Below the pieces are notes generated by a model. It saw nothing but the letters and a program-made list of their open reading frames with translations. It was not told the DNA's origin and did no database searches. 64,000 nucleotides of DNA. Origin: Patiria miniata. Its lineage: Eukaryota > Echinodermata > Asteroidea > Valvatida > Asterinidae. The stretch's first letter is position 1, and each line of letters begins with the position of its first letter. This document shows, piece by piece, positions 62,713 through 64,000 of this stretch. A program made the position numbers and the translations under genes. The DNA lies in contig NW_024037064.1 in assembly GCF_015706575.1 (NCBI RefSeq), positions 7,975,606 through 8,039,605 of the forward strand. The letters are read 5' to 3'.

Positions 62713-64000
62713 CTCTAACCTTTTTTTTAAACAGACACCCGGCTTAAATAATGTTCGGTATTCAATTGTACACTTGCATTTCGGCTAAAACACCCCCCCC
62801 CAAAAAAAAATAATAATAATAAATATATATGCATATGGGCCAACAAGCCAACTGACCGTAAAATCAGACTGGTTTGACTATTGCAATCCGTCTGCTTTTG
62901 TGAAATGATGTCACTGGGAAACATACGCGTCTCTAACCCTCCCCCACAGGCATCGCCAGGATGTGGCAAGGGGGCAAAGTTAGAAGTCATAGTTGCTATT
63001 AATTTATTACACATTAAACCAAGTAGGCGTCTTCAGGGGTGATAATGGGGGGGGGGGGGATGGGTAAATGTCCCCCGGCCAGCCTCGAAAATAAATGGTA
63101 AATTGAGAACATATGCTAGAGAAAGTACAATAATATTATAGGGGGTGTGCTTTGCCTCCCGTCCCCCTAGAAACAAGCCTAAGGCCCCCCCCCCACCGCG
63201 AGAGACAGTCCTTATTTTTGTATGGACTGGACTCGAGTGGTAAACCAAGAATTGGAAATCCTTTATGGACGCAATAAACCACAGACACTCTACTTTCCTG
63301 CGTGTTTCCGGATAGTTGAAAGTATCCATGAATTTGTTTTTTTCATAGGAACACATTTTGTGCAACTTTCGTCTCCTCTCAATGTATGAAAATTATTGAA
63401 CATCCATTTCTGGATAATTGTATTCAAAAGTGCACCTCTAATTAATAAACAAAACTACAATGATTTTCTAGACAATGGTCCTGGGGGGGGGGCTATTTCT
63501 GTGATGTCATTTCAGAATTAGACACTGTAATGTTTAGGAGTTTTTTGTTCAAATATGAACCAAAAACATGCTGATTGAATTTTTTTTTGGACAATTTGGC
63601 TCATTGGCTTACTGCCATGTACTTACACAACATCGAATCATCAAAGAAAAGAAAATACAACAGCAAAATCCCAAAGAATGGTAACTTTTTTTGTGTTGAA
63701 ATAGCTGTAACATACAGGTTTCTGCCTGAAATGACATCACACTTTGCTAATGAACATGGAATTGGAATAAAAGCCAAAAAGGCACCAATTAATACGCTGG
63801 AAAATGGCAGAACGAAAATTGAAAGTAAAAAAGAAGTGCATGAAGAGTATGACATTACATGATCCTATTGGCGGAACTCATAATCTTGAAATGTCTCATT
63901 TAAACAGATAAAAAAAGATAGGTAAAAATCACGGAAACAATCACACGACGTTGATTTTGCATCCATTCGAATGCATAGCGCATCTAGTCTTAAAAACTAA
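62713..64000. other. Right edge: low-complexity tracts, no confident gene
   Basis: Contains G/C runs (about 63048-63060, 63184-63194, 63486-63494) like those in hAT-type MITEs, and a 95-codon open stretch at 63575-63862 ('SSKKRKYNSKIPKNG') that I cannot assign. Confidence 0.35.

Overview
The window looks like nuclear DNA of an invertebrate animal. It is AT-rich, its genes are split into many small exons, and its introns are full of short non-autonomous transposons. The domain content (NHL-like beta-propeller, ZU5, UPA, Death) and gene style suggest a marine deuterostome, most likely an echinoderm or hemichordate. Amphioxus or a mollusc is not excluded. I recognise no tRNA, rRNA or CRISPR.

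Two plus-strand paralogous genes account for nearly all the coding sequence I can support. Gene A spans about 5.66-23.11 kb (21 modelled coding exons, about 1264 residues). Gene B spans about 41.84-53.93 kb (10 modelled exons, about 822 residues). From exon 3 to exon 9 they share exon order and intron phase. Both encode a short N-terminal leader, an NHL-like propeller, a ZU5 domain, a UPA-like domain and a Cys-containing linker. They then diverge. Gene A has two Death domains followed by an array of tandemly duplicated tail exons. Gene B has one divergent Death-like terminal exon, plus a candidate alternative terminal exon.

This resembles a cytosolic relative of PIDD, UNC5 and the FIIND proteins in which the N-terminal sensor is a propeller. 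At the end of the ZU5 domain, gene A reads His-Phe-Thr and gene B His-Phe-Cys. PIDD and FIIND self-cleave at His-Phe-Ser in this place. A signalling or immune role is an inference.

Layout: 1-5.6 kb repeats and a foldback element; 5.66-23.1 kb gene A, whose introns hold MITEs, a CRE-rich repeat, a decayed copy of one of its own exons and an antisense LINE; 23.1-28.5 kb intergenic with palindromic and TIR elements; 28.5-36.0 kb segmental duplication copy 1, including a promoter-like module; 36.0-39.3 kb a TIR-bounded insertion; 39.7-40.6 kb two more promoter-like modules; 41.8-53.9 kb gene B; 54-57.5 kb intergenic; 57.5-62.7 kb segmental duplication copy 2 with a fourth promoter-like module. 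The last module points to a further paralogue beginning just past the right edge, so the locus is probably a tandem array.

Exon coordinates come from reading splice sites, reading-frame phase and the A-to-B comparison by eye. No transcript evidence was available.
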